From: Halichoerus grypus
Taxonomy: Eukaryota; Chordata; Mammalia; Carnivora; Phocidae
Reading direction: 5' to 3'
Length of the DNA: 64,000 nucleotides
Assembly: GCF_964656455.1 (NCBI RefSeq)
Contig: NC_135714.1
Span: forward strand, 83,225,903-83,289,902
Shown: in pieces, positions 11,561-23,289 of the stretch
Numbering within the stretch: the stretch's first letter is position 1
How the letters are laid out: each line of letters starts with the position of its first letter
Position numbers and translations under genes: made by a program
Notes under the pieces: generated by a model
The model's input: the letters and a program-made list of their open reading frames with translations, nothing else
Database searches by the model: none
Told to the model about the DNA's origin: nothing

Positions 11561-12097
11561 GGTAAAAAACCCTTTCTACAAAATACCTAGGTTCTTGATA
11601 TCTTACTTACACATATATCTTGAAGTTTATATAATTTTGTCTTAAATCATAGTCTTCCAAGAATTATATGAGTCCGTCACTAAATATTCCTCCTAGTTAA
11701 AGTGAGCTTCAGAATGGATTGGTTAACCCTGTCTACCATTAACAACAGAAAATAACAACTTCTAATAATATCCTTACTCCCTTTACCAACTGAAAAGAAC
11801 TGTACCATGAAAGAATCTTGCAGTTCTTTGGTTCCCATTTAGAATATTCACAGCAGTGGTCTGCCAAGACTGAAGTTTCCTGAGTTAATGAAGGTAACAC
11901 AAAATACTGTGAATATATTGCCTTCCAGATTTAGAAAGGAACAAATTCTTATCTAATTCAAGTGAGCTCTTCCTCATTCAGAGAAGATGGATGTTGTTTA
12001 AGCATGGATGTTTCAACAATTTTTAAACTACCTGGATATATATCTACTCTTCCCAAGTACTTCCTCTTTACTACAGTTTAGATTTATTCATTTATTT

Positions 12098-12262
12098 TTT
12101 TAAAGATTTTATTTATTTGTCAGAGAGAGAGAGAGCACAAGCAGGGGGAGTGGCAGGCAGAAGAAGAAGTAGGCTCCCCATTGAGCAAGGAGCCCAGGAC
12201 CCTGGGATCATGACCTGAGTCGAAGGCAGACACTTAGCCAACTGAGCCACCCAGGTGCCCCT
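12098..12262 (-). mobile_element. Can-SINE, antisense
   Basis: It reads TTAAAGATTTTATTTATTTG to GAGCCACCCAGGTGCCCC. Imperfect target-site duplication ATTCATTTATTT (12086-12097) / ACTCATTTATTT (12263-12274). Confidence 0.95.
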
Positions 12263-12274
12263 ACTCATTTATTT

Positions 12275-12680
12275 AGTTATCACTCAGTCATTTAGGAAGT
12301 ATTTTTTGAGAATCTACAGTGTATTAGGGGCTGCAGAGGCACTGGGATACAGCAGTGAACATGATTTTATCTGAACTTGAAGCAGTTTACAGTTCTGTAG
12401 GATGAAACAAACAAATATATAAACAATTACCATATAGAACACGTGCTATGGTAGAATGAATGTGGACTGCTATAGGAACCTGAAGGAGACTCAGTATCTT
12501 AGTCTTGGAAAAGAAGAGAAGATTTTTTAATTTTCCTGGGACACGTAAAGTATAAATAGGAGTCACCTAGACAAAAAGTGGGAAAAGACATTTATACAGA
12601 GGGAATAGAATGTGCAAAGACTCAGAAGTGAAAGAAGAAATAGTATTTTCAGGAAAATTACTCATGTAATGTGAGGCTTA
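12275..12680 (-). repeat. L2 3' region, antisense
   Basis: AGTATTTTTTGAGAATCTAC, GGCACTGGGATACAGCAGTG and AACATGATTTTATCTGAAC, then GGAATAGAATGTGCAAAGAC, follow the reversed L2 3' end. Confidence 0.55.
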
Positions 12681-12689
12681 GACAAATAG

Positions 12690-14435
12690 AAATAGAGATG
12701 AGTCTGGAGAGTCAAAATCATGAGTGTCCCTATAAACTGAGTAGTCATAATATGTATTATCCAAACCTGTACATTTTGGAAAGTGAAAGAGATGATACTA
12801 ATAACTATGCCATAGATACATAATCTGGAAATCACAACAAATTGAGACAATCCGAGGCAAACCAAGATAATATGGCCAACCAATGTAAAATTCTCCTCTT
12901 TATCATGGGGCCATTGAGGAACATTTGGTGAGTCTCAAGTAAGAGGGTAGGAAGGTGACATAGTTAGATATTCATCTGACAAAGATTGCTTTTGCTATAG
13001 TGTGGACTACTTAAGGGTTAGGGAAGCAGAAGTATACAAAAAGAAGATAAATGAAAAAAAGAAATAAATACGTATGCAGCAATAATTCAGGTAAGCAATG
13101 GGGTTGCCTCTGGACTAGCAGTATAGTAGTAATGGAGATGGTAAAAAGTTGATGAATTTTGTAGCTATTTAGAAAATAAAATCAACAAGACTTGCTGATT
13201 GAGTGTTTGAAGGATTTAGTAGGGAAAGAGGAAGTTAGAAACCCCAAGTACAGTATTTATGTTTCTGCCCTGTCCATATTGATCGAGCTGAAGGATCCAT
13301 CACACAAGGGAACAGCCACTGAAGATGTTGTTTATAGGGACCTGCACTGTGTTTTGTGAATGAATTTTTGTGGGCCAGTGTAGTTGGTTTTTGTTGTTGT
13401 TGTTGTTCTAAATTGTTGGACTAAATCCTAAATGATCTGAGCTGTCCCACTGAATCGCTGCAGTTGATGCTACAACAGAAATACAAAGACCAGTTGGTGG
13501 AATACAAAGCCCATGAAGTAGGTGGAGTACAAAGCGCATGAAGAACACCAAAGCAAAAGCATTCAGGAGCAAAGGAGTGTGTGATCACAGACTGGCTTCT
13601 AGAATATCAAAGGAGCAACACTAAGCCTCTGTGAATGAAGGCAACCTTTCCATTCCCAGGCATGGACAAATGAAAGGTCACATAACCTGAGTGAGATCTT
13701 ACACAATGTGTAGTGAGGTCCCTTAAGAAAACCCAAAGTCTTTTTTTTTTTTTTTTTGTCACCTCTTATTCTCTTAAAGGGTTTTGATTTTATGGAGATA
13801 CAAGATGAGAAAGCAGGCTTCAAGATACCATAGGAACAGGAAAGAATTAAAGGTCAGAATGCAGATGGCAATCAATTATACAGGATCATTGTGAGCCTCC
13901 AGTAAGGTTGGGGCAGAACAGAAACAGAAGACTTGTGGCCAGAGAGGCTCAGAAACCAGGCCCTGGGAGGGTAAAATAGAACCTAGCCCAGATGAAAATT
14001 GGGCAACAGTCATCATAATGTCAGACTAAGTAATAGGGTGCCATAGGCTGAATCCAGCACGAAGCCCTGGAAACAAAATTTAGAAGCTCAGCAATATTAT
14101 CTGAATAATCAATACAGGGCACCAAAAGCAAGAGAGGAACCCCTTGCTTCATTCCCTTGTTTGTTCTCCAACCTCTCTGAAGCCCTACTCATCAGAGCAC
14201 GAACATAGCATTTAGGCTGCATGTCCACCAACTTCACCATTTTTTTCTTTTTTTTTTTTTACTTTCCACCATAAAAAGGTAGTATGGGCAATGTCAGCAG
14301 CATCCAGCCTTCCCAGAATTCTGTCTCATTCCTTTACTGTAGCATTCCTGCTCCTTCCCTATGTATAATCCTATCCTGCTCTCTTTGTCCACATACCTAT
14401 TTTCAGCACGTTGCATCTTTCACACATATGATCTT
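12690..14435. other. Intronic sequence without recognised feature
   Basis: It includes a GTT run at 13388-13405, a 17-T run near 13741 and a 12-T run near 14250. The 13.85-14.2 kb part may be an old LTR fragment, but I cannot name it. No exon seen. Confidence 0.45.
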
Positions 14436-14444
14436 ACTTGATAC

Positions 14445-14725
14445 GCTACATAGTGATTAAGAGACCTGACTGTGCTCGCTGAAAGACCGTTTTTAAATCC
14501 CACTCTGATACTTAACATTCAATCTTGGACAAATTACTTAATCTCTTAGGAACTTGGTTTCTTCCTCTGTAGAAAGGGAAGTAACTTAATTTTAGTATAT
14601 GTGCTACTGAAGCGAGCATGGGAGGTAACCTAAGAAATTGAATGGTTTTAAGAGTTAAAATGATGATGTATGAAAAGCACATAGTACATTGCCTACCACA
14701 TAATATGCACTCAAAAATATTAGAA
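14445..14725 (+). repeat. MIR, sense
   Basis: ACATAGTGATTAAGAGACCT, TTTTTAAATCCCACTCTGAT, TTGGACAAATTACTTAATCT, CTTGGTTTCTTCCTCTGTAG and CATAGTACATTGCCTACCAC cover nearly the full MIR consensus. Confidence 0.75.
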
Positions 14726-14829
14726 ATTATATGACTCTTGTTAAACTGGAAACCTTATGTGGTAGACGACAATAATACAAATATATATATTTTTTATGCT
14801 ATAAATACACCCACACACATACATCCAAA

Positions 14830-14930
14830 GAGACTCTTAAAGGTTAAATAACTGGTCCAAGGTTATACATCTCCAATTTACAGAGTTTCATTACACAACT
14901 TGAGACCTCAGGCTCAGTGCCTTACTAGGT
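14830..14930 (-). repeat. MIR fragment, antisense
   Basis: GGTTAAATAACTGGTCCAAG followed by GTTATACATCTCC and ACCTCAGGCTCAGTGCCTTA. Confidence 0.45.
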
Positions 14931-15191
14931 AAGCCTGGACACAGCACTCAAAGCAATTCCAGGAAAAATGTCCAGACTTTCTGTCAAGATTCAACCTGAC
15001 AGAACCAACCAAGGGTGTAACCCTACTAAAATAGCCATGCTATTGCTTTTAGTAGCTATGATGGGTAGCACAGTGGTTCCTTTCTCAAGTCACCTAAGTT
15101 GTTTTATTTGCCATCTAACCCTTAAAATTGGAAGGAACTCACTCAGTGGAGCTTTAACTGAATCAAGCATGCATATGTATGCATATGTATT

Positions 15192-15700
15192 GTCCTGGCT
15201 ATATATTGTTGTATAACAAACCACCCCAAAACAGTGGATTAAGACCATAATGATGACTGACTTCCTCATAAATGTGCAATTTGGGCAGGGTTCAGTAGGG
15301 GAAGTTCATCTTTGCTCCAAATGACTTTGGTTGGGACAGTTGAAAATAGGGTTGGAATATACACTATCAAAATTGGATCATTCACATGTCTGGCAGTTGG
15401 AGCTCTGGGCTGAGAGCTCAGCTGGAGCTGGGAGCTGGGAGCCTCTGTTTCTCTCCTTGTAGATGAAGATCTCCATACTTCTGGACTACCTGGTAGCCTG
15501 GTGGCTGGGTTTTAGGAGTGAATATCCTGAGAGAGTTGTATCACTTTCATGACCAACTTCAGAAGTCATAGAGAGGCATTTCTGCTCTACTCTTCAGTCA
15601 AGGCAATCACAAAGACCCACCCCTTTTCAAGGAAAGAGAACATTAACATCTACTCTTAGTGAGGAGTGGCAAGGTTCTGGAAAAGCATGTGGAGTAGGAA
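15192..15700 (-). repeat. LTR-like ancient repeat (MaLR/ERVL type), antisense
   Basis: TTGTTGTATAACAAACCACC, CCAAAACAGTGGATTAAGAC, GAGAGCTCAGCTGGAGCTGG and CCTTTTCAAGGAAAGAGAAC resemble a common old mammalian LTR repeat in reverse orientation. The family is tentative. No retroviral genes are present. Confidence 0.45.
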
Positions 15701-15840
15701 ATAGGTGGGAAATATATATGTGCATATACATACACATGAAAAATATATGTGTATATATTCCATATTCAAATGTACATATTCATAGTCTTATATATGAATA
15801 TTTAAGCATATATTTACATAAAATATTAAACCCACTCTGA
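15700..15840. repeat. TA/TG-rich low-complexity stretch
   Basis: Alternating purine-pyrimidine runs such as AAATATATATGTGCATATAC and AAATATATGTGTATATATTC. Probably an eroded dinucleotide microsatellite. Confidence 0.6.
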
Positions 15841-15894
15841 CTCTACCTATCCCTTTATTTTTTCCATAATAATTATAATCACCTGTCATATCAT

Positions 15895-16055
15895 ATATTT
15901 ATTTGTTTATTATTTGTCTGCCTTCCACTAGAATGAAGTGCCACAGAAGCAGAACCTTTATCGTTATTATTTTATTTATTGCTATATCATTATTACTCAG
16001 AACACTGCCTGACACATAGTAGGTGCTCAGTTTATTTATTGAATAAATGAATTCA
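15895..16055 (+). repeat. L2 3' end, sense
   Basis: CTTCCACTAGAATGAAGTGC followed by ATTACTCAGAACACTGCCTG, ACACATAGTAGGTGCTCAG and TTTATTTATTGAATAAATGA is the classic L2 3' terminus. Confidence 0.75.
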
Positions 16056-16059
16056 CGCA

Positions 16060-17520
16060 TGCATAAATGACTATCGCCTCCAATGTATAGGGCCATGAAT
16101 TCACCAACATAGATGCTGGCTCTCAGGCTGGACTGTGAGACATCAGTTAAAAGAAAGGTTACTGGCACTGTCTTCCATATATGACAAACTTGATACATGA
16201 CAAAGAAAGAATGTTGAAGCTCCTGATGTCTGCATTTGCAACTCCGTGGAAATCATAACTCTAAAACCTCTTTTTCCTCTGCATTTTATTTCTCTTTTAT
16301 AGACCAGCCATTGCTAGAAGCTTCAGCAGAGGGATTTTTTGGACAGTAGCTGTGAAGCATTAAAAAGGCAGTGGCAGATATAAGGATTTTATTTGCCTTC
16401 CAGAAGATGCTTCATAAATGCATAGTTAGTAAGTTGCCCACTTTGCCTTCAGGTGTTTTCAGTAGCTCATAATAGTATTTATTTCAGAAAGTGTATCTTC
16501 TGTCCCATTAAGGGTCAAGTAAAAATAATGTGAAATGACCTTGTTTGGCTGTAGAAAAATTAAAGCCCTAAAAGCATGGAAAGTAATAAAAGATTATTAT
16601 GTGCCTTTTGTCAGATATGCAATACATTATAATGAATCCCTTATGACAAGTACCTTCACAGCTGTAGTTGTAAACACTCATATCAGCTGCTAATTGTGAT
16701 ATCTGATAGGGTCCTTGACACTATAATGTGGCCTCCTCCATAGACATTTTGGTTGTAATGAAAAACACTAATAGCTACAGTGAAGAAAAAGCAAACAGTA
16801 AATTTATGAATTACATAATGTTTATCTGGTAAAGCATTTTTAAAATATGAAATTTTGCTAAAAGATACAAAGAGTAATATAAAATTCTAAAATGTGATAT
16901 TCAACACGATTTGGGAGAAACCAAGTATCTCTTTACTCAAGATCTCTAAACATGTCATTAAGAATATTTGTATTAAAGCCCCCCCAAGAAGCTTTTATAT
17001 GAGAACTGCAACATATTACAGCATCATAATTTATGAATTCTCTTTAATTTTTTTCCCTTAATATCAACATCAATATGTGATCACATATAACCATATGATA
17101 TATGACCAAAACATATTTATAAAATAAATGCATATATAAAGAAGAGGCTACTTATTGACCACCAATAGAACACGATCTTTCATACCATTTTCAGGAAGTG
17201 GATATGGATTTGAATCATTACTTTTAAAAATTCTGTGAACTGGCAGATAAATAAGAAAGATCTGAACCTTGCCCTTGAAAACTTGATTCTTCACACATGG
17301 TTCTAGTAGATATGGTGTGGCATTCTATTGGAAATGGTGTCGGGGAATAGCTAAAAATGGAAAGGTCTATTTGATGCAATATTGGATTTTCCACTCAAGG
17401 AAAAGAGACTCCTTTGTTTGAAATATCAGTAAAGAAGTTCACTTACTACCATCATCATTATCATTATCATAATCATGATAGATAACAGTTTTTTAGTACT
17501 TTGTAATGTGCTGGAACACA
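16060..17520. other. Intronic sequence without recognised feature
   Basis: AT-rich with an ATC-type microsatellite at 17450-17480 (CATCATCATTATCATTATCA). No exon or clear repeat. Confidence 0.5.
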
Positions 17521-17524
17521 CTAA

Positions 17525-17745
17525 CACTAACAGCTTTATATATTGTATTCATTAATGCATTTACTCATCACAACATCTCTCTGAAACGGGTACTCTGAGT
17601 AGCCAGTTTTACAGATGAGCTAACTGAGGGACGGATCAGTTAAATGTTTGGGCAATGTCCCAGAGCTGATAGGAAGCACAGTCAGGATTCCGACCTGACT
17701 GTTGGCTCCTGAGTTTATGCTCTTAACCTTGCTGCTTTATTGCTT
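17525..17745 (-). repeat. MIR, antisense
   Basis: CCAGTTTTACAGATGAGCTA, ACTGAGGGACGGATCAGTTA, CCAGAGCTGATAGGAAGCAC and GCTCTTAACCTTGCTGCTTT are the reversed MIR in order. Confidence 0.75.
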
Positions 17746-17924
17746 CAAGAAGGCACAACACTGCCTATAAAGAAAAATGTAAAGTCCTAATTCAGGAAGC
17801 GCTATGATCATGAAGATCTGGAATTCCATCAGATATTGGGGTATAGACACTAAAATACAGTTTCAGAACTTGACGCATGCTGTCACACTTCACCTGCACA
17901 GGAAGAGGCTTTTCCCCCACCGCA

Positions 17925-18065
17925 TAATTGTAATAGTACTTAATCTATGCCAAGAACTAGCTCATCTCACTCTTGAATCAACCCAAGGAAGTAAGTACTT
18001 GATTTACAGGTGAAAACTAATACTAAATTAAATAACCTGTTCACAGTCAATAGCTAGGAGCCCCT
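17925..18065 (-). repeat. MIR fragment, antisense
   Basis: AGTACTTAATCTATGCCAAG, TTGATTTACAGGTGAAAACT and AATAGCTAGGAGCCCC. Confidence 0.45.
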
Positions 18066-18131
18066 TAGAATCTTAGGTCATCTTACCACAAATCTGTGCT
18101 TATAATCACTGTCTATGTGTCTCCCCTCCTG

Positions 18132-18297
18132 AATGCACAGTAGAATCCTCAGCAGACCCATTAATAAATGTAAATGGTTGGCTGTCACTTCTAGAGATTC
18201 TAATTTAGTTGGTCTTAGTTGGTGGGGCCTGGGAATGGGTAGTTTATAAAAGTTCCCCATGTGAATTTAATGTGCATCCAAGGCCAAGATCACTACA
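18132..18297 (+). repeat. MER5-like hAT DNA transposon remnant
   Basis: AGAGATTCTAATTTAGTTGG, TGGTGGGGCCTGGGAATGGG, AAAGTTCCCCATGTGAATTT and AATGTGCATCCAAGGCCAAG follow the MER5A/B consensus. Confidence 0.55.
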
Positions 18298-18299
18298 CT

Positions 18300-19845
18300 A
18301 TCTGATACTGTTCCTCATCTTAAAATTATCTTTGGTCTTAACTCCCTATAACTCAATAATCTACATTATTCTTTCCAGGGTGGGGTAAAGTATGAACAGG
18401 AAACTTAAATGATTGGCAATCTCCAGTGCTTTCTTATATGAGTTTTATTATACAAAATGTTGATATTAGGTTTGAAATGGATTTCTTTATCGAGTAACAA
18501 GTAACTAACTAGGTGATTCTGAGTAGGATGTTACAATTTTAAATTTAATTTTTTCTGATCTTTCTGATAATGTCATATGATTATGAACATATGATTATAA
18601 ACATATGATCTATTTAAATTGCCTTCTTGCTGTATTTTTATCTTTAGTATACCTGGCCCACACATTTTTTAGCTTGTGCAGCTCTGATTCACAAGAGGAT
18701 AACATAAGGGTCACCTGATTCATACTGCATTATATTTGGCAAAAGAAAGTGTCTTATCAAACTATGGTTGAAAATGGCAACTCACTGTATAAAAGCCCAT
18801 CTTTCTGTGATTTGTGTTTATTTCTTTTTTAAAAGTGAAAAAAAAAAAGAAAAGGAAACATTGAGCTAATGGTCAAGCCTGGAAAAGAATCAGTTAACTT
18901 AAGGGTGAAGAAATCTAGTCCCTAAGATATAATACCTAATGTCTGGATTATCATGTGTTAAGTATTTGATAACCTGGAAATGCATATCTGGACAGCTGTT
19001 ATTTAGCCAGATAAAAATAATTAGAAGAAACAAGCACAAATCCAGTACCTCTCTTAGCAAATGACCTGTCTATGGGCTCGGAGCTGGAAATGTTGGTAGT
19101 GATTACAGAGGCTGTCAAACAGAAGTGGATATTGTGTTCCAGAGACAAATCAGCACTGAAAGGCTAAGTGCTTTGGCCTGTCTTTGAAATGTTTACTAAA
19201 GATTCAGGAAATAAAAAAGCAAGCATGGATATAAAATTTGCTGTGGTAATAGGGGCTGGGGAAACAAGGTAATCTGAAACCACAATTTAAACTTAATTTT
19301 AACCTTGTCATAAAACTTAAACAAATGTAACTATAATGTGCAGAATTTTACTTGTACTTCTCCTTTTATTACATCTATCAAAAACAGATAAAGTCACCTG
19401 ATAAAAATGTTTCTTCTCTGAAAAGAGCAACACTTTCTAAAAAAGTCAGTTACCGGTAAATAGATGATAAAATACAGACTTTTCTATCATCAGGAATATT
19501 CAGAGTTATCTTTTAATGACTTTAAAGGCATAGTGACCATCTTTCATCCTGAACTGTATCACAGGATTTTAATTGATTACTAGATTTTGTTGGATTAACT
19601 CCACAATTTTCTCTTATTCACATTCTCTAGAAAGTACATTAATCAAAGATAGAAGATATGAATTACAAATTCATTTTTACCACCAACATAAATTTTTAAA
19701 CCTTCATTGTCATTTATAGAATAGAACTTTGATCTGTCATCAGACATGATTTCTTCATTGAGTAGAAAGTTTCTTTTCCTAATATCTATTATTTTCACTA
19801 GTCTCTTTTAATTTCATCTATACATGGTACAGATTGTTTTGACAG
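18300..19845. other. Intronic sequence without recognised feature
   Basis: AT-rich. A small tandem motif (CATATGATTAT-type, three times) lies at about 18573-18610. No exon seen. Confidence 0.5.
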
Positions 19846-19849
19846 ACAA

Positions 19850-20330
19850 TGCCATCTTATAGTGTAAGGGGCACTGGACTTGGATCCACATACCCCAAAG
19901 CCCTGGGTTATCCGGGATTTGAATCTCTGCTTTTAAATACCAAGAGCCAGGGCGCCTGGGTGGCTCAATTGGCTAAGCGACTGCCTTCAGCTCAGGTCAT
20001 GATCCTGGAGTCCCGGGATCGAGTCCTGCATCGGGCTCCCTGCTCAGCGGGGGGTCTGCTTCTCCCTCTGACCCTCCCCCCTCTCATGTGCTCTCTCTCT
20101 CTCTCTCATTCTCTCTCTCAAATAAATAAATAAAATCTTTAAAATAAATAAATAAATAAATAAATAAATACCAAGAGCCTGTGTACAAGCCATCATCTCT
20201 ACATTTCTCTTCTGCTGGACACACGATCCTGTGTGGCAGGACTGATAGGAGGATGGTGGTATATGTGAAACAGCTTTGAAAATCATTAATTGCTTGATAA
20301 ATGCAGAGAACTGTAATGAAGACCTTTCTA
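19850..20330 (+). repeat. MIR-family SINE, sense, split by a Can-SINE
   Basis: TAGTGTAAGGGGCACTGGAC, AAAGCCCTGGGTTATCCGGG and ATTTGAATCTCTGCTTTT precede the SINE. After it come CTGTGTGGCAGGACTGATAG, TATATGTGAAACAGCTTTGA and TGATAAATGCAGAGAACTGT, the reduced 3' part. The 3' part is the source of the 239-bp duplicate at 22526-22766. Confidence 0.55.
19949..20165 (+). mobile_element. Can-SINE, full length, with target-site duplication
   Basis: The head is GGGCGCCTGGGTGGCTCAAT. The tail is a long (AAAT)n. Perfect 14-bp duplication AAATACCAAGAGCC at 19935-19948 and 20166-20179. Confidence 0.97.
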
Positions 20331-20467
20331 AATCATGGAATCTGCATCTCTCTATTATTTGACAGCAAGACGAAGGGGAGTGCCTATAGCCACATACCAT
20401 AAATATCTCAGAAAGGATGTGGATAAAACCCTGATTAGGAGAAACTCACTTCATCTAGTGACCGTGA
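20229..20467 (+). repeat. Local duplication, source copy (239 bp)
   Basis: It pairs with 22526-22766 at about 95% identity by eye (some ten substitutions plus a 2-nt indel). This copy is continuous with MIR sequence on its left, so it is probably the original. Confidence 0.93.
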
Positions 20468-20469
20468 AC

Positions 20470-21285
20470 AGATCATTAAAAAACTCCTCTGCCTGTTACC
20501 CTATTTGCGGTATGAGTATAGTAACAGGTAATTGTGTATATTGCTTGAGGTAGGCTTAGAAGGAATAAGAGCCACATACACTTTAGTTCGTGCTACCAAG
20601 GAGACACAGCCCATTAAGTTATCAAATGATATTACTGTGAAGCCCATATGTTCTTACTTGTAACATTTTCATCTTACAACAGTTTTTTCTCCCCTGAAAA
20701 ATTGGGCCTAAAGCAAGATTCTCTGATTATAACATATGTCCATTCATCCCATTTTTTATTTCTCAGAACACAAGAAACATTTATGAGAAATCTTTCCTGT
20801 ATTTATACCAAGCCAAATGTAAAAATGTAGCTGTCTCCTGCTTCTCAGAAAAATACCTAGCTCATTTGCAAGCAGGGGTAGCCGAGGAAAATGAACAGGG
20901 ACGTCTGGAGTCTTCGCTGGATATCCCCTGTTTTCTCTGGCCCCTGACCCCAGTGCCTCCATTAGCTCTCCTCCATTGGCAACTGTACAGCTATGATACG
21001 GTTTTACCATGTCTTGCTTGTGCTTTCAAATGCCATTTTTGCTGTTTTGCCCATCTCTTCTCTGAGGACTGAGAGCGCGCCTTCCGTTTCCTCCTAACTC
21101 AGATAGTAATAGCCAGGGCAGTACTCCTCTCAGCCTGTGCACTACGGGCTGAATTGGTGCACAGCCGGCTCCCAGCCACCTGACCTGAGGGCTGGGAGTA
21201 CGGGGGAGACAGGAAGCACCGTGCAACTAGGGTTTGCCTGCACCCAGACACACACGGCTATTGCCCCTACCCTCTAGTCAAGCTG
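20470..21285. other. Intronic sequence, locally GC-richer, unassigned
   Basis: The part from 20.86 to 21.24 kb is clearly more GC-rich than its surroundings and has overlapping open frames of 66-84 codons on both strands. None resembles a known protein and there are no paired splice sites in a BANK1-compatible phase. Confidence 0.45.
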
Positions 21286-21289
21286 GACA

Positions 21290-21560
21290 GCCCATTGTTT
21301 CCCGAACACAGCCCGTGCTTTTCCATGTCCACATTTGATTATTTTGCTCTGACTGCCCAGGATGCCCAGCTCCTGCCTCTGTCCCTATTTGCAAATACTT
21401 TCTCATCTTTCAAAGATGTGCCAAATGCCAGCCATCACCCTGAGACTTGAATGTTTCTTGCAAATTTTTGTCAGCTCTCTCTCCTGTGAATCTCTACAAC
21501 TCTTGACTCATAGTACCCTGAGGTGACTTCACACATTCTTCTTTGTATATGCTCCTTTTC
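21290..21560 (+). repeat. L2 fragment, sense
   Basis: TGCTCTGACTGCCCAGGATG, CCCAGCTCCTGCCTCTGTCC and TTCAAAGATGTGCCAAATGC have the pattern of the L2 3' half. Diverged. Confidence 0.4.
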
Positions 21561-21594
21561 CTTTTTCCCTGGTTGTTCGGGCCCTCTAATGAGA

Positions 21595-21780
21595 GACATT
21601 AGCTGTGTAAACGTGGACAAGTTATTTGAGCCCACTGTGCCTATTTTTTTCACTCATTAAATGAGGATTACAATAGCAAAATTGTTTTGAGGATTGACTA
21701 AGTTAATGTAAGTACAGACCTTAGATCTGTGTCTGGTACATAGTAATATTATGTAAGTTATTAGTTTTTATAATAACATT
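21595..21780 (+). repeat. MIR, sense
   Basis: ATTAGCTGTGTAAACGTGGA, CAAGTTATTTGAGCCCACTG, CTCATTAAATGAGGATTACA and TGTCTGGTACATAGTAATAT. Confidence 0.65.
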
Positions 21781-22384
21781 GTTATCCCTATCACATATAT
21801 TATAAATATGTACGTGGATGTCAGTGTTTTTTTTTCAGAGAAATGTAAGCTTCCTTATAGTCCCATTTCCTAATATATTTTCTGCTATTTATCAAGTTAT
21901 GAATAAATGTTTTTAAGTAAGTAAGTAAAAAGATAAAGCTCCTTTGCTATTGTTGTAATTCTTTAGAGATTGAACTTTTCCTAAAGATACTGCTTCAGTT
22001 TGATGAGCAACTCAACTCTTTAGTAAGGCACATTTCTTTGTAAAACTTCAAAATGTCCTCAAACATAGGGCATAATATTTAATTTTTTATTCATTCACTT
22101 AACTCAGCTGTTAATAAATGCAAATCCCAGGTAAAGTAATTCAGTCCTTATCTTACTGTTTTAATTTCATGATCCATAGCAATGCAAAGTGGCTCAAATA
22201 TCTAGACAGAATGTTAATATGTAATGCTAGAAAGCTAGATGACCTAGTGATTCAGTAATCATATTTCTGTGTTATGCCATTGTTGGTTTCTATAGAATTT
22301 TACCCTAAACAGTTTCAGAAATACTTTCAGACAAAATGAACATTAAATTCACTATCTAATGGCATATGAATTTCTTTTTACGTT

Positions 22385-23255
22385 TTTATATATTATATTT
22401 TTTTAAAGAACTTTTAGACAAAATTGAAAAGAAGGTATAGAAATTTCCCAAATACTTCTTGCCCCTACACATGCATAGCCCTCCCCCACCATCAGTATCA
22501 CTCACCAGAATGGTACATTTATCTTCTGTGTGGCAGGACTGGCAGGAGGACGGTGGAATATGTGAAACAGCTTTGAAAATCATTAATTGCTTGATAAATG
22601 CAGAGAACTGTAATGAAGACCTTTCTAAATCATGGAATCTGCATCTCTCTATTATTTGAAAGCAAGACGAAGGGGAGTGCCTATAGCCACATATCACATA
22701 TGTCTCAGAAAGGAATTGTGGATAAAGCCCTGATTAGGAGAAACTCACTTCATCTAGTGACCGTGATGAACCTACACTGACACATCACCATAGTTACCCA
22801 AAGTCCATAGTATACCTTAGAGTTCACTCCTGATGTTGTACTTTCTATGGGTTTGGACAAAATTATAATGACATATATCCAGCACTATAATAGCATACAG
22901 AGTATTTCACTGCCCTAAAAATATTCTGTGCTCTGCCTCTTCATCTCTCCTCCCACCCCACCCCTGGGAACCACTGATCTTTCTACTGTCTCCGTAGTTT
23001 TGCCTTTTCCAGAACGTCATATAGTCAGAATTGTATAGTATGTAGCCTTTTCAGATTAGCTTTTATCACTTAGTAATATGCATTTATGATTCCTCCATGT
23101 TTTTCAGAGCTTGATAGCTCATGGGTTGTTTGTTTGTTTGTTTTTAGCACTGCATAGTATTCTGTTATCTGGAGGTACCACAGTTTATTTATCCATTCAT
23201 GTACTGCAGGACATCAATTATTCATTGGGGATACATGTGCGTCTCCCAGGTTTTT
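22385..23255 (-). mobile_element. Old L1 (L1M-type) 3' region, antisense, with a 241-bp foreign insert
   Basis: CACTCACCAGAATGGTACAT before the insert and TGAACCTACACTGACACATC after it are adjacent in the L1 consensus. Further blocks are CCCAAAGTCCATAGTATACC, GGGTTTGGACAAAATTATAA, CCCCTGGGAACCACTGATCT, TAGTTTTGCCTTTTCCAGAA and CCACAGTTTATTTATCCATT. A 10-bp perfect hairpin (23259-23281, loop 3) closes the right end. Confidence 0.8.
22526..22766 (+). repeat. Local duplication, inserted copy (241 bp)
   Basis: Near copy of 20229-20467, lying inside the old L1 between segments that are otherwise contiguous. About five consensus bases of the L1 seem to be replaced at the left junction. The right junction shares TGA. 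No target-site duplication. Confidence 0.93.
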
Positions 23256-23289
23256 CTGATTATGAGAAAACTTCTCATAATTTCTGATC

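Noticed and set aside
20866..21226. GC-richer patch with overlapping open frames as a possible hidden exon or promoter
   Set aside because: No in-phase splice sites, no CpG island density and no protein resemblance; left as unassigned.
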